A stretch of 60,377 nucleotides of DNA, from contig NZ_FOGR01000014.1 in the NCBI RefSeq assembly GCF_900111275.1, positions 1 to 60,377 on the forward strand, written 5' to 3'. The stretch is from Rhizobium sp. NFR03. Its GTDB lineage: Bacteria; Pseudomonadota; Alphaproteobacteria; Rhizobiales; Rhizobiaceae. Numbering within the stretch: position 1 is the first letter of the stretch; each line of letters starts with the position of its first letter. The translations under genes were made by a program, and so were the position numbers. This document shows positions 8,927-18,946 of the stretch, one piece after another. The notes beneath the pieces were generated by a model. The model was not told the DNA's origin. It did not search any database and saw only the letters and a program-made list of their open reading frames with translations.

Positions 8927-9249
8927 CCATTTCACTAATAGGAGCTTCGTCGACGTTTGCGCCGATAAAGGGTTCGACGCGATCGAGTTTGACAACCTCG
9001 ACTCTTATCCGCTCACGCGGCCATATCGATCAAGCAGATGCATCATGCGTCGTGAAGCTATTGGTTGACGGTGCGATCGTGTCCCACGACGTGGTGTAGC
9101 TTAGACGACCACGGTTCATCCCAGAGGGCCGGATGAGTGTCAGCTTGCTACTGCAGCGGACAATCAGATCATCTACACCTTCGCCAGAAAAATACAGGCA
9201 ACAATTGGAAGGCGGTAAGTCGAATATTTTCCTATCGACGCGATTGCGG
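8927..9249. other. Intergenic stretch without a recognised gene
   Basis: This 323-base stretch separates the AraC gene from the 3' end of trbI. Open frames here read through into antisense trbI and resemble no family. In some Ti-type plasmids traR and traM lie near trbI; neither is here. No clear terminator for the trb operon was found. Confidence 0.5.
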
Positions 9250-10572
9250 TCAGTTTCGATACTGACCCGGGAAAATAATGTCCTGATCGACAAGGACATT
9301 GAACCTGTAGCCCGGGCGAATTTCGAGGGTTGGCTGAACATCCATATTCCGCTGGATAGTCCGGTCGGCAACCCGCCCAAACGTCTCTGCGAAATTCCGC
9401 CGCGTCGCATCCGAGGCCGTGTCCTGGGTCGCAAGCGTCGAGCTTTCCGGGACGGCCATGTCGATCCCTGTTCCGATCAGGGCAATCAGCACGGCCGAGC
9501 CGAACGTTTTCAAATAATGGTTGTTCACCTTGTCGTCGAAACCGCCATACCCTTGCGCGTCCGTCCCCGACATTCCGCCGATTTGCAGTGTAGATCCATC
9601 AGGGAAAATGATGTCGGTCCACACGACGAGAACGCGTTTCTGTCCGAAGGACACCTTGCTGTCATAGCGACCGAACAGTTTCGTACCTTGCGGGATCAGC
9701 AGACGATGCCCGGTGGCGCTGTCGTAAACGCTCTGGCTCACCTGGGCGGTGATCCGGCCCGGAAGATCGGAATTGATGCCCGTGATCAGAGTTGCCGGAA
9801 TCACCGAACCGCGCTTCAGTTCGAAGGGCGATTGTTGAGGCACGACACGGTTCGGCAGGTAGCCAAGCTCTTTCAGATCGGCGTTAAAAAAGTCCTCCTT
9901 GGCGCCTTGGGTATTGGGATCAACGTTTTGACCACTGAGCCCGGCGCGCAACGCGACCGCATAGAGATCGGGACCACTTGCCGTGTTCGCTGAAGTCGTT
10001 GCGGCTCTTGCCGCCGTGTCTGCGGTCGCATCATGCGTTTCAGCACGCCCGTCCAATTTGCCGCGATCGATGGCAAGCGGCGCATCATAGGCAGCGTTGT
10101 TTGCCTGCAGGCGGGCCATCCGCTGGCGCTGCTGCTCACGGAGAAGCTGTTCCTGTTGTTCTCGCTGAAGACGAGCCCGCCAGACCGCTTCCGCTTCGAG
10201 GTCCTGACCGCGCTGCTGCACCTCGCGTTGCCCCGGCTGCGGCGTGAAGGGATTGTTCGTCTTTTCTTCTACCTGCTTGGTCTCGACCGGCGTCGGTTGG
10301 AAGGTGGTCTGCTGCTGCGGTTCGCCGATAATACCGTCGGTAACGCCCCGTTTGATCTGGTCGGCATAGGTTGAGGCCGGATTGCCCGAACTTGTTTCCG
10401 GGCCGGTGTCCTTGCCGAAGTACAGTCCGCGGGATGCAAGCCCGTAGAAGATGACGCCAAGGAACGCGAGCGCCAAGACGATAATGACGATAATCGGCAG
10501 GCGGTTGATCCGCTTGATGCCGGATTGCGCCTGGCTATTCTGCGCGCCGCCAAGATTGAGGGATTGCACCAT
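9250..10572 (-). CDS. trbI: TrbI, VirB10-type conjugation channel protein
   Basis: A 440-residue VirB10/TrbI protein, last gene of the trb operon. It has a short cytoplasmic N-terminus, one transmembrane segment (about residues 29-49, IIVIVLALAFLGVIFYG), a Pro/Gln-rich periplasmic linker, and a C-terminal VirB10 domain with GSVIPATLITGINSDLPG and a YGGFDD segment. VirB10 proteins span the envelope and link the inner-membrane ATPases to the outer-membrane pore. Length and order after trbH are as in Ti plasmids. Confidence 0.95.
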   Translation of the reverse strand: MVQSLNLGGAQNSQAQSGIKRINRLPIIVIIVLALAFLGVIFYGLASRGLYFGKDTGPETSSGNPASTYADQIKRGVTDGIIGEPQQQTTFQPTPVETKQVEEKTNNPFTPQPGQREVQQRGQDLEAEAVWRARLQREQQEQLLREQQRQRMARLQANNAAYDAPLAIDRGKLDGRAETHDATADTAARAATTSANTASGPDLYAVALRAGLSGQNVDPNTQGAKEDFFNADLKELGYLPNRVVPQQSPFELKRGSVIPATLITGINSDLPGRITAQVSQSVYDSATGHRLLIPQGTKLFGRYDSKVSFGQKRVLVVWTDIIFPDGSTLQIGGMSGTDAQGYGGFDDKVNNHYLKTFGSAVLIALIGTGIDMAVPESSTLATQDTASDATRRNFAETFGRVADRTIQRNMDVQPTLEIRPGYRFNVLVDQDIIFPGQYRN

Positions 10573-10583
10573 TGGATCCTCCC

Positions 10584-11060
10584 TTATCCGCGCCGCATGA
10601 GCGACAGGGCGCTTGCTGGCGTCGCGCCGTTGGCTGTGACCGTGTATGCACGTCCGAGTTCAACGCTGTTTGTCGAAAGACACGCCAGCACCTGACCATC
10701 TATGGCCAGGATCACATAGGCCAGCGGGATGACGGTTGCGCCGCTATCGATCTTCTGATCGGTGACGACGGCATAACCCCATCCCTTCAGCGCCGCTTCC
10801 ATCGCCTGTCCGAAGGGCGAAGTATCCGTCTTGAGCGCAACGGTCGCCTTTCCCGGCCTAATCTGTTCGGCAAGGCGGCTCACCATATCGCCGGCGATTG
10901 CGCTGGCCGCAGGACCGGAGATTTCCGGCGGCGCGCTGCTGGCCACGACACTGTCAGTCCCTATCGACTGGCACCCGGAAAGAAGGGCGGCTAGGGCGCA
11001 GGCTGCGGCAAAATTGCGGAGGCGTTGCAAGGCGCGCGAATGGGAGAGAGGGATGTTCAT
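10584..11060 (-). CDS. trbH: TrbH conjugal-transfer lipoprotein
   Basis: A 158-residue protein with a signal peptide ending in a lipobox (LLSGC near residue 29), so a predicted lipoprotein. Its ATG overlaps the trbG stop (TAATG), giving translational coupling. TrbH is a small component of Ti-type mating-pair formation whose biochemical role is poorly defined. Identity rests on lipobox, size and position between trbG and trbI. Confidence 0.85.
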   Translation of the reverse strand: MNIPLSHSRALQRLRNFAAACALAALLSGCQSIGTDSVVASSAPPEISGPAASAIAGDMVSRLAEQIRPGKATVALKTDTSPFGQAMEAALKGWGYAVVTDQKIDSGATVIPLAYVILAIDGQVLACLSTNSVELGRAYTVTANGATPASALSLMRRG

Positions 11061-11911
11061 TACCGCCCTCCCCGCTTGATGGTGATCTTTTCCTGTTTCC
11101 AGCCGACCCCCGACACGAGCACCGCGCGATCGACATGGTAATCGACGACCATCACGTCGCCCTTCATCCGGTAGTTGACGATCCGGTTTTGCCCACCGGA
11201 TGTGACGAATAGAACCGGAGCGTCCTGACCGGAGATGGAGCGCGGAAACTGGATGTAAGTCTTGAGCCCATCGGAATAGACCCGTGTCGGCCGCCAGCCG
11301 GCGTTGCCCGAGACGGAATAGGAAAAGTTCAGCTGCTCGGCGGGGACGCCTGCGCCTGGGATGGTGGTCGCCTCGATCCGGGCATTGACGTCGGCAAGCT
11401 TTGCCGAGACATCCTCCGCATATTCGAAACCGACACGAGCCATATATTGAGTCGAATGCGATTTGAGCTGGATGTGGTAGGTGCGCCGCGACGTCGTCAC
11501 CACCATCGAGGTCACAAGACCTGGCTCCGACGGCTTGACGATCAGATGGATCGCTTGACCGCCAGCAGCCCCTGAAGTCGCCGGCTCGACCTTCCAGCGT
11601 ACGGTGTCACCGACCAGCACGTCTCTGACCACCTCGCCGCCTTGCAGTTCGATATCGCAAACCTGCAGCGGCGAGCAGACGACGGATGGCTGCACCTCGC
11701 CGTAAAGGAAGATCACCTTGCCGTCGGCGCCCTTGGTGACCAGACCGCGCGAGCCGCGCCACTGTGTGGAAATCCCCATGCCTTTTGCTTCGTTGGCGGT
11801 GACGCCATCGGCAGCAAAAGCATGGACAGGAACGACCAGTGAATACGCCAACGTCGCCGAGGCGAGAGCGCTTGTCAGCGTGGCCCGTGTTCTTTTGCGT
11901 GGGATGATCAT
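11060..11911 (-). CDS. trbG: TrbG, VirB9-type outer-membrane complex protein
   Basis: A 283-residue VirB9/TrbG/CagX-family protein with a signal peptide (about residues 1-33). The VirB9 C-terminal domain contains [19 protein letters not shown] and ends with [21 protein letters not shown]. With TrbH and TrbI it would form the outer-membrane core of the transfer channel. It starts 16 bases after the trbF stop. Confidence 0.95.
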   Translation of the reverse strand: MIIPRKRTRATLTSALASATLAYSLVVPVHAFAADGVTANEAKGMGISTQWRGSRGLVTKGADGKVIFLYGEVQPSVVCSPLQVCDIELQGGEVVRDVLVGDTVRWKVEPATSGAAGGQAIHLIVKPSEPGLVTSMVVTTSRRTYHIQLKSHSTQYMARVGFEYAEDVSAKLADVNARIEATTIPGAGVPAEQLNFSYSVSGNAGWRPTRVYSDGLKTYIQFPRSISGQDAPVLFVTSGGQNRIVNYRMKGDVMVVDYHVDRAVLVSGVGWKQEKITIKRGGR

Positions 11912-11927
11912 GTTCGGGCCATGCCTT

Positions 11928-12605
11928 TCAAAGCTGTGCAGTCCACTCGAAGTCGCGGAGATAGAGGCCGATGGGGTTCAGGCGGATGACGCCCTCGTCC
12001 TGTGGTGGGGTGAGTGTCACCGTGGCAATTCCGCGGAAGCGGCGGACGGCGGTTTCCTTGCCGCGCCGGTCGCGCTCGAATTCGGTCCAGTCCACCTGGT
12101 AGCTCTGGTTCGACAGCGCGACGATGTTGTTTACCTCGATGGCCACCGTCGAATTCTTCGCTTTCTCGAACGGTGAGTTGGAGCGAAACCAGGCATTGAC
12201 CTTTTCGGTCGCCGGATCGGATGTCCTGAGCAGCCCATAGGTTCGGTCGATATACTGCTTCTGCACGACCGCATCCGGCGTCACACTGCGAAAGTTCGAG
12301 ACGAAGCTGCCGAGGGTCGCACGCACCACACGAGGATCGGCATACTCGATCTGCTGCGGGAAGCCGGCATTGACTGATGTGCCGAGCTTGTCGACCTCGA
12401 CGATATAGGGAACGAGCTTGACCTGCGCGCTTTGATACAGCGCGTAGCCAAAGCCGATCACGGCCATGGTCATGCCGGCAATGCCGACGATACGCCAAGC
12501 GGCAGCGGATCTGACGTAGGAGCCATAACGCTCGTTCCATTCGTTGCGGGCGGCGATATACGGATTGGCAAGATCGGGATTATCGAGCGGATTGTGTCCG
12601 GCCAT
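11928..12605 (-). CDS. trbF: TrbF, VirB8-type inner-membrane protein
   Basis: A 225-residue bitopic inner-membrane protein with one transmembrane segment (about residues 35-57) and a VirB8-like periplasmic domain beginning [13 protein letters not shown]. VirB8 proteins are assembly nucleators of the secretion channel. Start and length match Ti-plasmid TrbF. Confidence 0.93.
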   Translation of the reverse strand: MAGHNPLDNPDLANPYIAARNEWNERYGSYVRSAAAWRIVGIAGMTMAVIGFGYALYQSAQVKLVPYIVEVDKLGTSVNAGFPQQIEYADPRVVRATLGSFVSNFRSVTPDAVVQKQYIDRTYGLLRTSDPATEKVNAWFRSNSPFEKAKNSTVAIEVNNIVALSNQSYQVDWTEFERDRRGKETAVRRFRGIATVTLTPPQDEGVIRLNPIGLYLRDFEWTAQL

Positions 12606-12622
12606 GGCTGATCGGCCTCCAG

Positions 12623-13810
12623 TTATTTGGTCTCGTTAAGTGGCGGTGGTGGAGGCGATGCGGTCCGACCCGATTGCTGGTCGAGTTTGGCATTGGCAAG
12701 CCCCAGCAGCGATCCGGCATAGGCGCCGGGTGATCCGACTGCCTTGTCCTTCGCGGCTGAGCCGACAGCGCCCGCAGCACCACCGATGCCGGCCTCCATG
12801 CCGCGCATGGCGGCACTGCCAAGGGATGCTCCGCCTGCCCTTGCCGCGCCTGCTGCCTGAAAACCTCGGCTTGCTGCTGCCGTCGCCAGAAAGCCTGCGC
12901 CGGCCGCAAAGGATGCGGCCTGTCCACCGTGACGGATCGATTCCATACCGCCGGAAACGGAGGCACCCTGGACCACGCCTTGAAGGATCGGCGGTACATA
13001 CATGGCGATGACGAAGACCACGACCGATATGCCGGCGATCGCGAGCGTCGTGATGAACTGCTCCGAGGATGCGGTTGGTGCCTCGGCCAGGCCCAGCAGG
13101 ATGTCGGAGCCGATCTTGGCGATCATCACCAGCGCCATCAGCTTCAAGCCGACCGAGAAAGCGTAGACCAGATATTTGATGGCGAAATCCTTGGTGTAGG
13201 ACGTGCCGCCCAACCCGAGCATGATCATGCCCGCGAGGAGGCCGACATACATCTCCACCATGACCGAGACGAAGATGGCGGCAACGAGCGAGAAGCAGAC
13301 GACGACCACGACCATGGCGAAGACGGCGGCGATCGCTAGGGAGTTATCCTCGAAGAGGCCAAACTTCGCCTGTTCCGACATCTTGGTCGCGACACGAATG
13401 CCGGCGTCAAAAATATTGGCCGGCGAGGCCGAGCCACCGCCGGCGCCGATTTGGTAGAGGCTATCGACCACGGCTTTTGCAAATGCGGGGCCCTCATTGA
13501 GAATGAAGGCGAACAATCCGATAAACATGATGCGTTTCACCAACTCGGCAAACCAGCTGTCGAGCGAGGCAGCATTGATCGCCAACCATACAGCGGCGAT
13601 GCCGACCTCGATGCCGGCGAGGATCCAGAACAAAGACCGCGCCGCATTCATGACCGTCGTTTCCCAGCCCTTGGCCGCCGCTACGACGGAGTTCTCCAGC
13701 GTGGTCAGCACTTGACCCTGCTGCGCCAGAGCCGACGTGCTCGCGATCAGGACCATGCCGATCGCGACTAAGGCAAGGTTGGGCTTTTGGAAACGAGGAA
13801 CGATCACCAT
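12623..13810 (-). CDS. trbL: TrbL, VirB6-type polytopic membrane protein
   Basis: A 395-residue polytopic inner-membrane protein of the TrbL/VirB6 family, with a signal-like N-terminus, six or so hydrophobic segments between about residues 40 and 270, and an Ala/Gly-rich C-terminal tail. It forms part of the DNA-translocating inner-membrane channel. The ATG at 13810 overlaps the trbK stop (ATGGTGA), which decides the start over a much longer in-frame extension. Confidence 0.92.
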   Translation of the reverse strand: MVIVPRFQKPNLALVAIGMVLIASTSALAQQGQVLTTLENSVVAAAKGWETTVMNAARSLFWILAGIEVGIAAVWLAINAASLDSWFAELVKRIMFIGLFAFILNEGPAFAKAVVDSLYQIGAGGGSASPANIFDAGIRVATKMSEQAKFGLFEDNSLAIAAVFAMVVVVVCFSLVAAIFVSVMVEMYVGLLAGMIMLGLGGTSYTKDFAIKYLVYAFSVGLKLMALVMIAKIGSDILLGLAEAPTASSEQFITTLAIAGISVVVFVIAMYVPPILQGVVQGASVSGGMESIRHGGQAASFAAGAGFLATAAASRGFQAAGAARAGGASLGSAAMRGMEAGIGGAAGAVGSAAKDKAVGSPGAYAGSLLGLANAKLDQQSGRTASPPPPPLNETK

Positions 13811-14031
13811 CTCGGCTCCATCTCCTGGCCGCCGCGAATGTCGCGCTCGGCATTTCCACCAAAGAACTTTTCCCGGTGAGCACGGCGGTCGTCGTCGGAT
13901 GCAGCTTGCGGTGACGCTTCGCCCGCTCCGGACAGGTGTGCCGCAGACGGCTGGAACGCCCACCTGGCGACGACGACGCCGGACGCGATGATCCCCACGA
14001 CGGCAAGGATAATGACAAGGCGCGGGCTCAC
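13804..14031 (-). CDS. trbK: TrbK, entry-exclusion protein
   Basis: A 75-residue protein with one N-terminal hydrophobic segment (LVIILAVVGIIASGVVVARWAF). TrbK of IncP and Ti plasmids mediates entry exclusion, stopping a donor from receiving the same plasmid. The start is GTG overlapping the trbJ TGA (GTGA). Its last 12 residues, [12 protein letters not shown], nearly duplicate the end of TrbJ. Confidence 0.88.
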   Translation of the reverse strand: MSPRLVIILAVVGIIASGVVVARWAFQPSAAHLSGAGEASPQAASDDDRRAHREKFFGGNAERDIRGGQEMEPRW

Positions 14032-14837
14032 CAGCGGGGCTCCATCGTCTGCCCGCCGCGGATGTCATGCTCGCTTCCGCTGAAGAACTGTTCCCGGCGC
14101 GCCTGGGCGAGATCCTTTTGCGCCTGTTCAGACTGGAACCAGGTGCCCATCATCGTCATCTGTTGGGAGACGAGGCCCCGCAGCTTTTGCATCTGCGCGA
14201 CTTGCTGGGCGGCGATCTGGTGTCCGACCTGCAGCGCCTTCATCTGCCCGTCGGCCGATTCCGACATGGAGCGTAGCGACGACATCGTGCTCTCCTCGCT
14301 CGAGAACTGGTCGGCCGTCAGGTTTGCGGCCTTCAGGGAACCGGCGATCGTGTCGCGGTTGGTGTCGGACCAGTTCTGATAGGTGGACGAGAAGCCCGCA
14401 CCGTCGGGCAGGTTGCTTTTCATCTCGGCAAAGCTCTGGAAACGCTGATTGAGCACGTCGTCGATATTGCCCATTGAGAAGGCGACGCCTTGGCCTTGCG
14501 CCACGACGTTCTGAAGGGTCTTGAGGTCGCTCTCGACCTGGCCCCAGATGTGGTTTGGCAATTGCGCCGTGTTCTGCAGCATGTTGTTGTAGATGTTGAT
14601 CTGGTTCTGGATCTGCTCGGCAAGCTGCGAGATCTGGGTAATCTGGTTGTTGACCTGCTCGGCCGACTTGCCGACCAGCGAGATCAGTTCGGTATTGTTG
14701 GCGATCTGGGTCCATTCGGTCGCCTGGCCCGTCACGCCGCCGGCCTGAACTGAAGCCGGAAACACGACGGGGAGAATGATGGCCGCTATGGCAGTTGCGC
14801 GCGCGATGCTATTCGGCCGGGAAAAGTGTCTCGGCAT
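14028..14837 (-). CDS. trbJ: TrbJ, VirB5-type conjugal transfer protein
   Basis: A 269-residue secreted protein. A signal peptide ends near PASVQAGG and is followed by a long, Gln/Asn-rich helical region (about residues 50-110), as in TrbJ/VirB5 pilus-tip proteins. The ATG at 14837 gives the correct signal peptide and lies inside the 3' end of trbE (29-base overlap). The C-terminal tail DIRGGQTMEPRW is shared with TrbK. Confidence 0.92.
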   Translation of the reverse strand: MPRHFSRPNSIARATAIAAIILPVVFPASVQAGGVTGQATEWTQIANNTELISLVGKSAEQVNNQITQISQLAEQIQNQINIYNNMLQNTAQLPNHIWGQVESDLKTLQNVVAQGQGVAFSMGNIDDVLNQRFQSFAEMKSNLPDGAGFSSTYQNWSDTNRDTIAGSLKAANLTADQFSSEESTMSSLRSMSESADGQMKALQVGHQIAAQQVAQMQKLRGLVSQQMTMMGTWFQSEQAQKDLAQARREQFFSGSEHDIRGGQTMEPRW

Positions 14838-17283
14838 GGGCGATCCCCCTTTGCTGGAGCCAAGGACGAGGCCATGCGGCCCCGTGTTCGGAATGAAGGG
14901 TTCGAATGCGCTTGAGGTCTTCCTTGCCGGTCGCCCCGAAAAACGAGAGCGCGACCGGACCAAGCGCCATGTTGAAGAGCCTTCGGCCCTCCGGTGAGAC
15001 GACGTAATATTCGCGCTTGGGAATGGCGGTTGCGACGATCTCGATCTGCCGCTCGTTGAAGCCGATGCGCTCATAGAACTCGCGCGTGCGCGGTTCGCGT
15101 GCCGCCCCGTTCGGCAGGCAGATTTTCGTCGGGCAGCTTTCCTTCAGGACATCCATGATGCCGGAGCGCTCCGCATCCGAGATTGACTGGGTGGCGAGCA
15201 CAACAGCACAGTTGGCCTTTCTCAGCACCTTCAGCCATTCGCGGATCTTGTCGCGAAACACTGGATGACCGAGCATCAGCCAGGCCTCGTCGAGGATGAT
15301 TAGGCTAGGCGCGCCGGTCAGGCGTTTCTCGATGCGACGAAACAGGTAGGTGAGAACGGGGACGAGATTGCGCTCGCCCATGTTCATCAGTTCCTCGATC
15401 TCGAAGCACTGGAACGCGCCAAGCGCCAGACTGTCCTCTTCGGCGTCGAGCAACTGGCCCATCGGGCCGTCGACGGTGTAGTGGTGCAGCGCGTCCTTGA
15501 TCTCGCGCATCTGCACGCCCGAAACGAAGTCCGACAGCGAGCGACCGCGGGATTCTGACATCAGCGCCAGCTGCCTGGAGATAGCGTTGCGATAGTCCGG
15601 AGTGATGGTCACACCTTGCAGCGCCACCAGCATCTCGATCCACTCGGAGGCCCAGGCGCGGTCGCCATCAGTCGACAGTTCAGCGAGCGGGCAAAATGCA
15701 AGCGCCTTCACCTCACCACCAGGCGACGGGCCGATATCGCCGCCGATCTGGTAGTGATCGCCGTTGAGACCGAGCGTCAGCGGCAGCATCGAGCCGCCCT
15801 TGTCGAAGGCGAACACCTGCGCGCCTGCATATCGGCGGAATTGCGCGGCAATCAGAGCCAGCAGCGTCGACTTGCCCGATCCGGTTGGGCCGAAAATCAG
15901 AGTATGTCCAACATCATCGACATGCAGGTTCAGTCGAAACGGCGTCGAACCGGATGCCACCTGCATCAAGGGCGGCGAGGCCGGCGGATAAAATGGGCAA
16001 GGCGCGGTCGGACTTCCGGACCAGACGGAGTTCAGCGGGATAAGATCGGCGAGATTGCGAGTGTTGATCAGCGGCTCGCGGATATTGGCGTAGGAAACTC
16101 CAGGCAGGCTGCCGAGGAAAGCGTCCGTGGCATTCAACGTCTCGATGCGTGCGCCAAAACCTTCGGCCTGGATCAGGCGGCGGATCGCTTCGCATTTTTC
16201 CTGGAGCTGGATCGCATCTGCTTCGAAGATGACGATGACCGGCGTGTAATAGCCATAGGCGACGAGCTGCGACGACGCTTCGGCGATGGCGTGCTCTGTC
16301 TCCGCCACCATCAGCATGGCGTCCTGATCGACCGCGCGGCTCTGGGTTTGGAAAAGCTGATCGAAGAACGGCCGCACCTTCTGCTGCCACTTCTTGCGGG
16401 TGCGTTCGAGCCTTGCCCGTGCTTCCTCAGTATCGAGAAAGACGAAGCGGGACGACCAGCGATACGTGAGCGGCATCCGGTCGAGCGTGTTGAGAATGCC
16501 CGGCCAGCTTTCCGCCGGCAGGCCGTCGATTGCCACCACACCGAGAAAGCGGTTCTCGACCATTGGGGTCAAGCCATGCTGCAACTCGGCCGTCACCAGC
16601 CAGTCGAGATACATCGGGATGTCTGGCAGGCGAACCGGATGGTTCTCTCCGGTCACGCAGAAGCGAATGAACTGGAACAGCTCGTCGTAGCGCCCGACGC
16701 GGTAGCCGCCGCGCTCCGAGGTTTCCCGCGTCATCATCCGACGGATCGACAAGACATTGGCGAGATACTGCTCGACCTCCCGGATCGAGGTCAGGAAACT
16801 CTCGAGTGCCTTGTCGGCATAGGAGGCCGAGCGGCTCGCCGCGTCGGAATAGATATACCGCGTCAGGCCGGAGCGCCTCGGCTCCGGCGGCCGCCAGGTC
16901 AGGATCAGAGCATGCCGGCTCTCGAAATGCCCCCTTTCCGTCTGAAAGTGCGCCCGCCGCTCGTCGTCGATGGCGCGCGTGACCGGATCAGGAAAGTGGG
17001 ATTCAGCCTCTGTGGGATAATCGCCAGTCGGCACTCGCACCGCCTCGACCTGGATCATCCATCCCGAGCCCAGCCGCGACAGGATGGCATTGATCTGTCG
17101 CGATACCTCGTTGCGCTCGGCGTCGGTCGAGCTCTCGCTATCCGGCCCGGCAAAATACCAGCCGGCCATCAGGGAGCCGTCTTTCAGCAGAATGACCCCA
17201 TTATCGACGAGTCCCGCATAAGGCACCAGATCGGCGAATGACGGTCCGGAATGGCGGAATGATTTGAGGGCGACCATCTCCAA
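14809..17283 (-). CDS. trbE: TrbE, VirB4-type ATPase
   Basis: An 824-residue VirB4/TrbE/CagE ATPase that powers substrate transfer and pilus assembly at the inner membrane. The CagE/TrbE N-terminal domain occupies roughly the first 400 residues. A Walker A motif (FGPTGSGKSTLL) follows near residue 460, with Walker B LIILDEAWLML near 660 and a later RxN-type VLATQS motif. Full length and intact. A long opposite-strand open frame over this gene is an artefact of coding bias. Confidence 0.96.
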   Translation of the reverse strand: MEMVALKSFRHSGPSFADLVPYAGLVDNGVILLKDGSLMAGWYFAGPDSESSTDAERNEVSRQINAILSRLGSGWMIQVEAVRVPTGDYPTEAESHFPDPVTRAIDDERRAHFQTERGHFESRHALILTWRPPEPRRSGLTRYIYSDAASRSASYADKALESFLTSIREVEQYLANVLSIRRMMTRETSERGGYRVGRYDELFQFIRFCVTGENHPVRLPDIPMYLDWLVTAELQHGLTPMVENRFLGVVAIDGLPAESWPGILNTLDRMPLTYRWSSRFVFLDTEEARARLERTRKKWQQKVRPFFDQLFQTQSRAVDQDAMLMVAETEHAIAEASSQLVAYGYYTPVIVIFEADAIQLQEKCEAIRRLIQAEGFGARIETLNATDAFLGSLPGVSYANIREPLINTRNLADLIPLNSVWSGSPTAPCPFYPPASPPLMQVASGSTPFRLNLHVDDVGHTLIFGPTGSGKSTLLALIAAQFRRYAGAQVFAFDKGGSMLPLTLGLNGDHYQIGGDIGPSPGGEVKALAFCPLAELSTDGDRAWASEWIEMLVALQGVTITPDYRNAISRQLALMSESRGRSLSDFVSGVQMREIKDALHHYTVDGPMGQLLDAEEDSLALGAFQCFEIEELMNMGERNLVPVLTYLFRRIEKRLTGAPSLIILDEAWLMLGHPVFRDKIREWLKVLRKANCAVVLATQSISDAERSGIMDVLKESCPTKICLPNGAAREPRTREFYERIGFNERQIEIVATAIPKREYYVVSPEGRRLFNMALGPVALSFFGATGKEDLKRIRTLHSEHGAAWPRPWLQQRGIAHAETLFPAE

Positions 17284-17288
17284 TCACC

Positions 17289-17588
17289 TCAGAACTTGCG
17301 CCACGGCGACGACGTCGCGCGGTAAAAGTTCTTGTAGGAAATATGCCGGAGATAGACTCGGCGCATCAGTGGATCGGATTTGGCCATCATGCGCAGCGCC
17401 GCGACGGCTACCAGCCAGACCGCGATGCCGAACAGTGCCGCATACCAGGTCAGGACGACGAAGATCAGTATGATAGCGGCAAGCGCCGTCAGCAGCACAA
17501 GCTCGCGGTCGGCGCCCATCAACAGGTTCGGACGCGATAACGCCCTGTGTACACGCGAGCGTGCCAGAGAAGAGCCGGCCTCAGCCAT
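17289..17588 (-). CDS. trbD: TrbD, VirB3-type protein
   Basis: A 99-residue inner-membrane protein with a hydrophobic hairpin ([37 protein letters not shown]), as in TrbD/VirB3, which partner the VirB4 ATPase. ATG 17588 overlaps the end of trbC by eight bases; the longer open frame upstream is antisense noise. Confidence 0.92.
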   Translation of the reverse strand: MAEAGSSLARSRVHRALSRPNLLMGADRELVLLTALAAIILIFVVLTWYAALFGIAVWLVAVAALRMMAKSDPLMRRVYLRHISYKNFYRATSSPWRKF

Positions 17589-17985
17589 GAGCCCCCTCCC
17601 CCACTGTGGGCGGCGTCGCCTTCGGTTCGGGAGTACCTTGCTCGGCCTGTGCGTGGCCCTCGCCGATCGAGGCTCCGGTCGCACCGAAGAGAGCGACGAT
17701 CTGGGTGGCTCCAAGCAGCACACCGCCCACCAGCGCGACATAGCAAAGCCGTCTCGCAAAATCATTCAGCTCGCCTCCGAAGATCAGCATGGCGCCGGCG
17801 ATCGCGACCGCGGCCAGTGCGATGAACCCTGCGACTGGCCCCGTGATTGATTGCTGGATCTGTTGCAGCGGCGATTCCCAGGGAAGACCGCCGCCGCCCG
17901 AGGATGCGAGTGCAGAATCCGTAAAGCCGATAGAAATGGCAACAAGCGTCGCGCCGGTGAGAAGAATGGAGAGTTTACGCGACAT
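17581..17985 (-). CDS. trbC: TrbC, VirB2-type conjugative pilin
   Basis: A 134-residue pilin precursor with a long signal peptide ending near DSALA, then two hydrophobic stretches ([23 protein letters not shown] and [19 protein letters not shown]) separated by a short polar loop, as in TrbC/VirB2 pilins. ATG 17985 was chosen because GAGGA lies five bases upstream; in-frame ATGs at 17997 and 18009 lie within trbB coding sequence. Confidence 0.92.
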   Translation of the reverse strand: MSRKLSILLTGATLVAISIGFTDSALASSGGGGLPWESPLQQIQQSITGPVAGFIALAAVAIAGAMLIFGGELNDFARRLCYVALVGGVLLGATQIVALFGATGASIGEGHAQAEQGTPEPKATPPTVGEGAHG

Positions 17986-18946
17986 GGCTGTCCTCATCGA
18001 TTCGAGCATAATGTTCGGTCTGGTAGCGGCCGTTGCGGTATCCTCCGAGGTGGATCACCTCACGGACCCGCCTCCCCTTCCCCGTTCGCTCGATAGAGAC
18101 GACGAGATCGACGGCTTCGCCGATCACCTCCTGCATCGGCTGCTGGCTGGCTTCCGCCGTCAGTTGCTCGAGCCGGCGCAAGGCTGACGTCGCCGTGTTG
18201 GAATGGATCGTGGTGACGCCGCCGGGGTGGCCGGTGTTCCAGGCCTTGAGCAGTGTTAGCGCCGCGCCGTCGCGGACCTCGCCTAGAATGATGCGGTCGG
18301 GACGCAAGCGCATCGTGCTTTTCAGCAGACGAGCCATGTCGATGGTGTCGCTGGTGTGCAGCGACACGGCATTCTCGGCCGCGCATTGGATCTCTGCCGT
18401 GTCTTCGAGGATAACCATTCGGTCGTCCGGGGCCGCCGCCACGATCTCGGCGATGATGGCATTGGCGAGTGTGGTCTTGCCCGACCCCGTGCCCCCTGAG
18501 ATGACGATGTTCATCCGCGCATCGATCGCGCTTCGAATGGCGGACGCTTGTGCTTGCGTCATCACCTTCGACTTCACATACTCTGTCAGTGGAATGAGAC
18601 GCGAGGCACGACGGCGAATGGTGAATGCCGGTCCGGAGACCACCGGCGGCAACAGCCCCTCGAAGCGGTGTCCACCAATCGGCAGTTCGCCAGAGATGAT
18701 TGGCCGCTCGTCGTCGGCCTCCGACTGCAGCGCATGCGCAACGCTGCCGATGACAACTTCGGCTGCAGCAGAGCTCATCGCGCCAGCCGGTGCCACGCCG
18801 TGCCCAAGCCGCTCGATGAAAATGCGGCCGTCGGGGTTGAGCATGATCTCGACGACGGTGGCGTCATCGAGGGCAGTGCACAGTTGGTCGCCGAGTGCGT
18901 CCTGCAGTTTGCGGACGAGGCGAGGATGCGAGCGGGATTGGGTCAC
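17975..18946 (-). CDS. trbB: TrbB, VirB11-type ATPase
   Basis: A 323-residue VirB11/GspE-family hexameric ATPase of the secretion channel. Walker [12 protein letters not shown] is near residue 150, the Asp box VILEDT follows, and Walker B/His box [23 protein letters not shown] follows that. The start is a GTG overlapping the traI TGA (GTGA) with AGGAG upstream; this gives 323 residues, the usual Ti-plasmid length. An in-frame ATG at 19006 would lie well inside traI. Confidence 0.95.
   Translation of the reverse strand: MTQSRSHPRLVRKLQDALGDQLCTALDDATVVEIMLNPDGRIFIERLGHGVAPAGAMSSAAAEVVIGSVAHALQSEADDERPIISGELPIGGHRFEGLLPPVVSGPAFTIRRRASRLIPLTEYVKSKVMTQAQASAIRSAIDARMNIVISGGTGSGKTTLANAIIAEIVAAAPDDRMVILEDTAEIQCAAENAVSLHTSDTIDMARLLKSTMRLRPDRIILGEVRDGAALTLLKAWNTGHPGGVTTIHSNTATSALRRLEQLTAEASQQPMQEVIGEAVDLVVSIERTGKGRRVREVIHLGGYRNGRYQTEHYARIDEDSHVA

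Noticed and set aside
9133-9993. A 286-codon plus-strand open frame over the trbI 3' half
   Set aside because: trbI is a full-length VirB10 protein; this frame shows no motif and no credible start context.
15616-17241. A 541-codon open frame antisense to trbE
   Set aside because: It mirrors the codon bias of a clearly conserved VirB4-type ATPase on the other strand, and its translation is low-complexity, rich in Arg/Gln/His, with no family resemblance.
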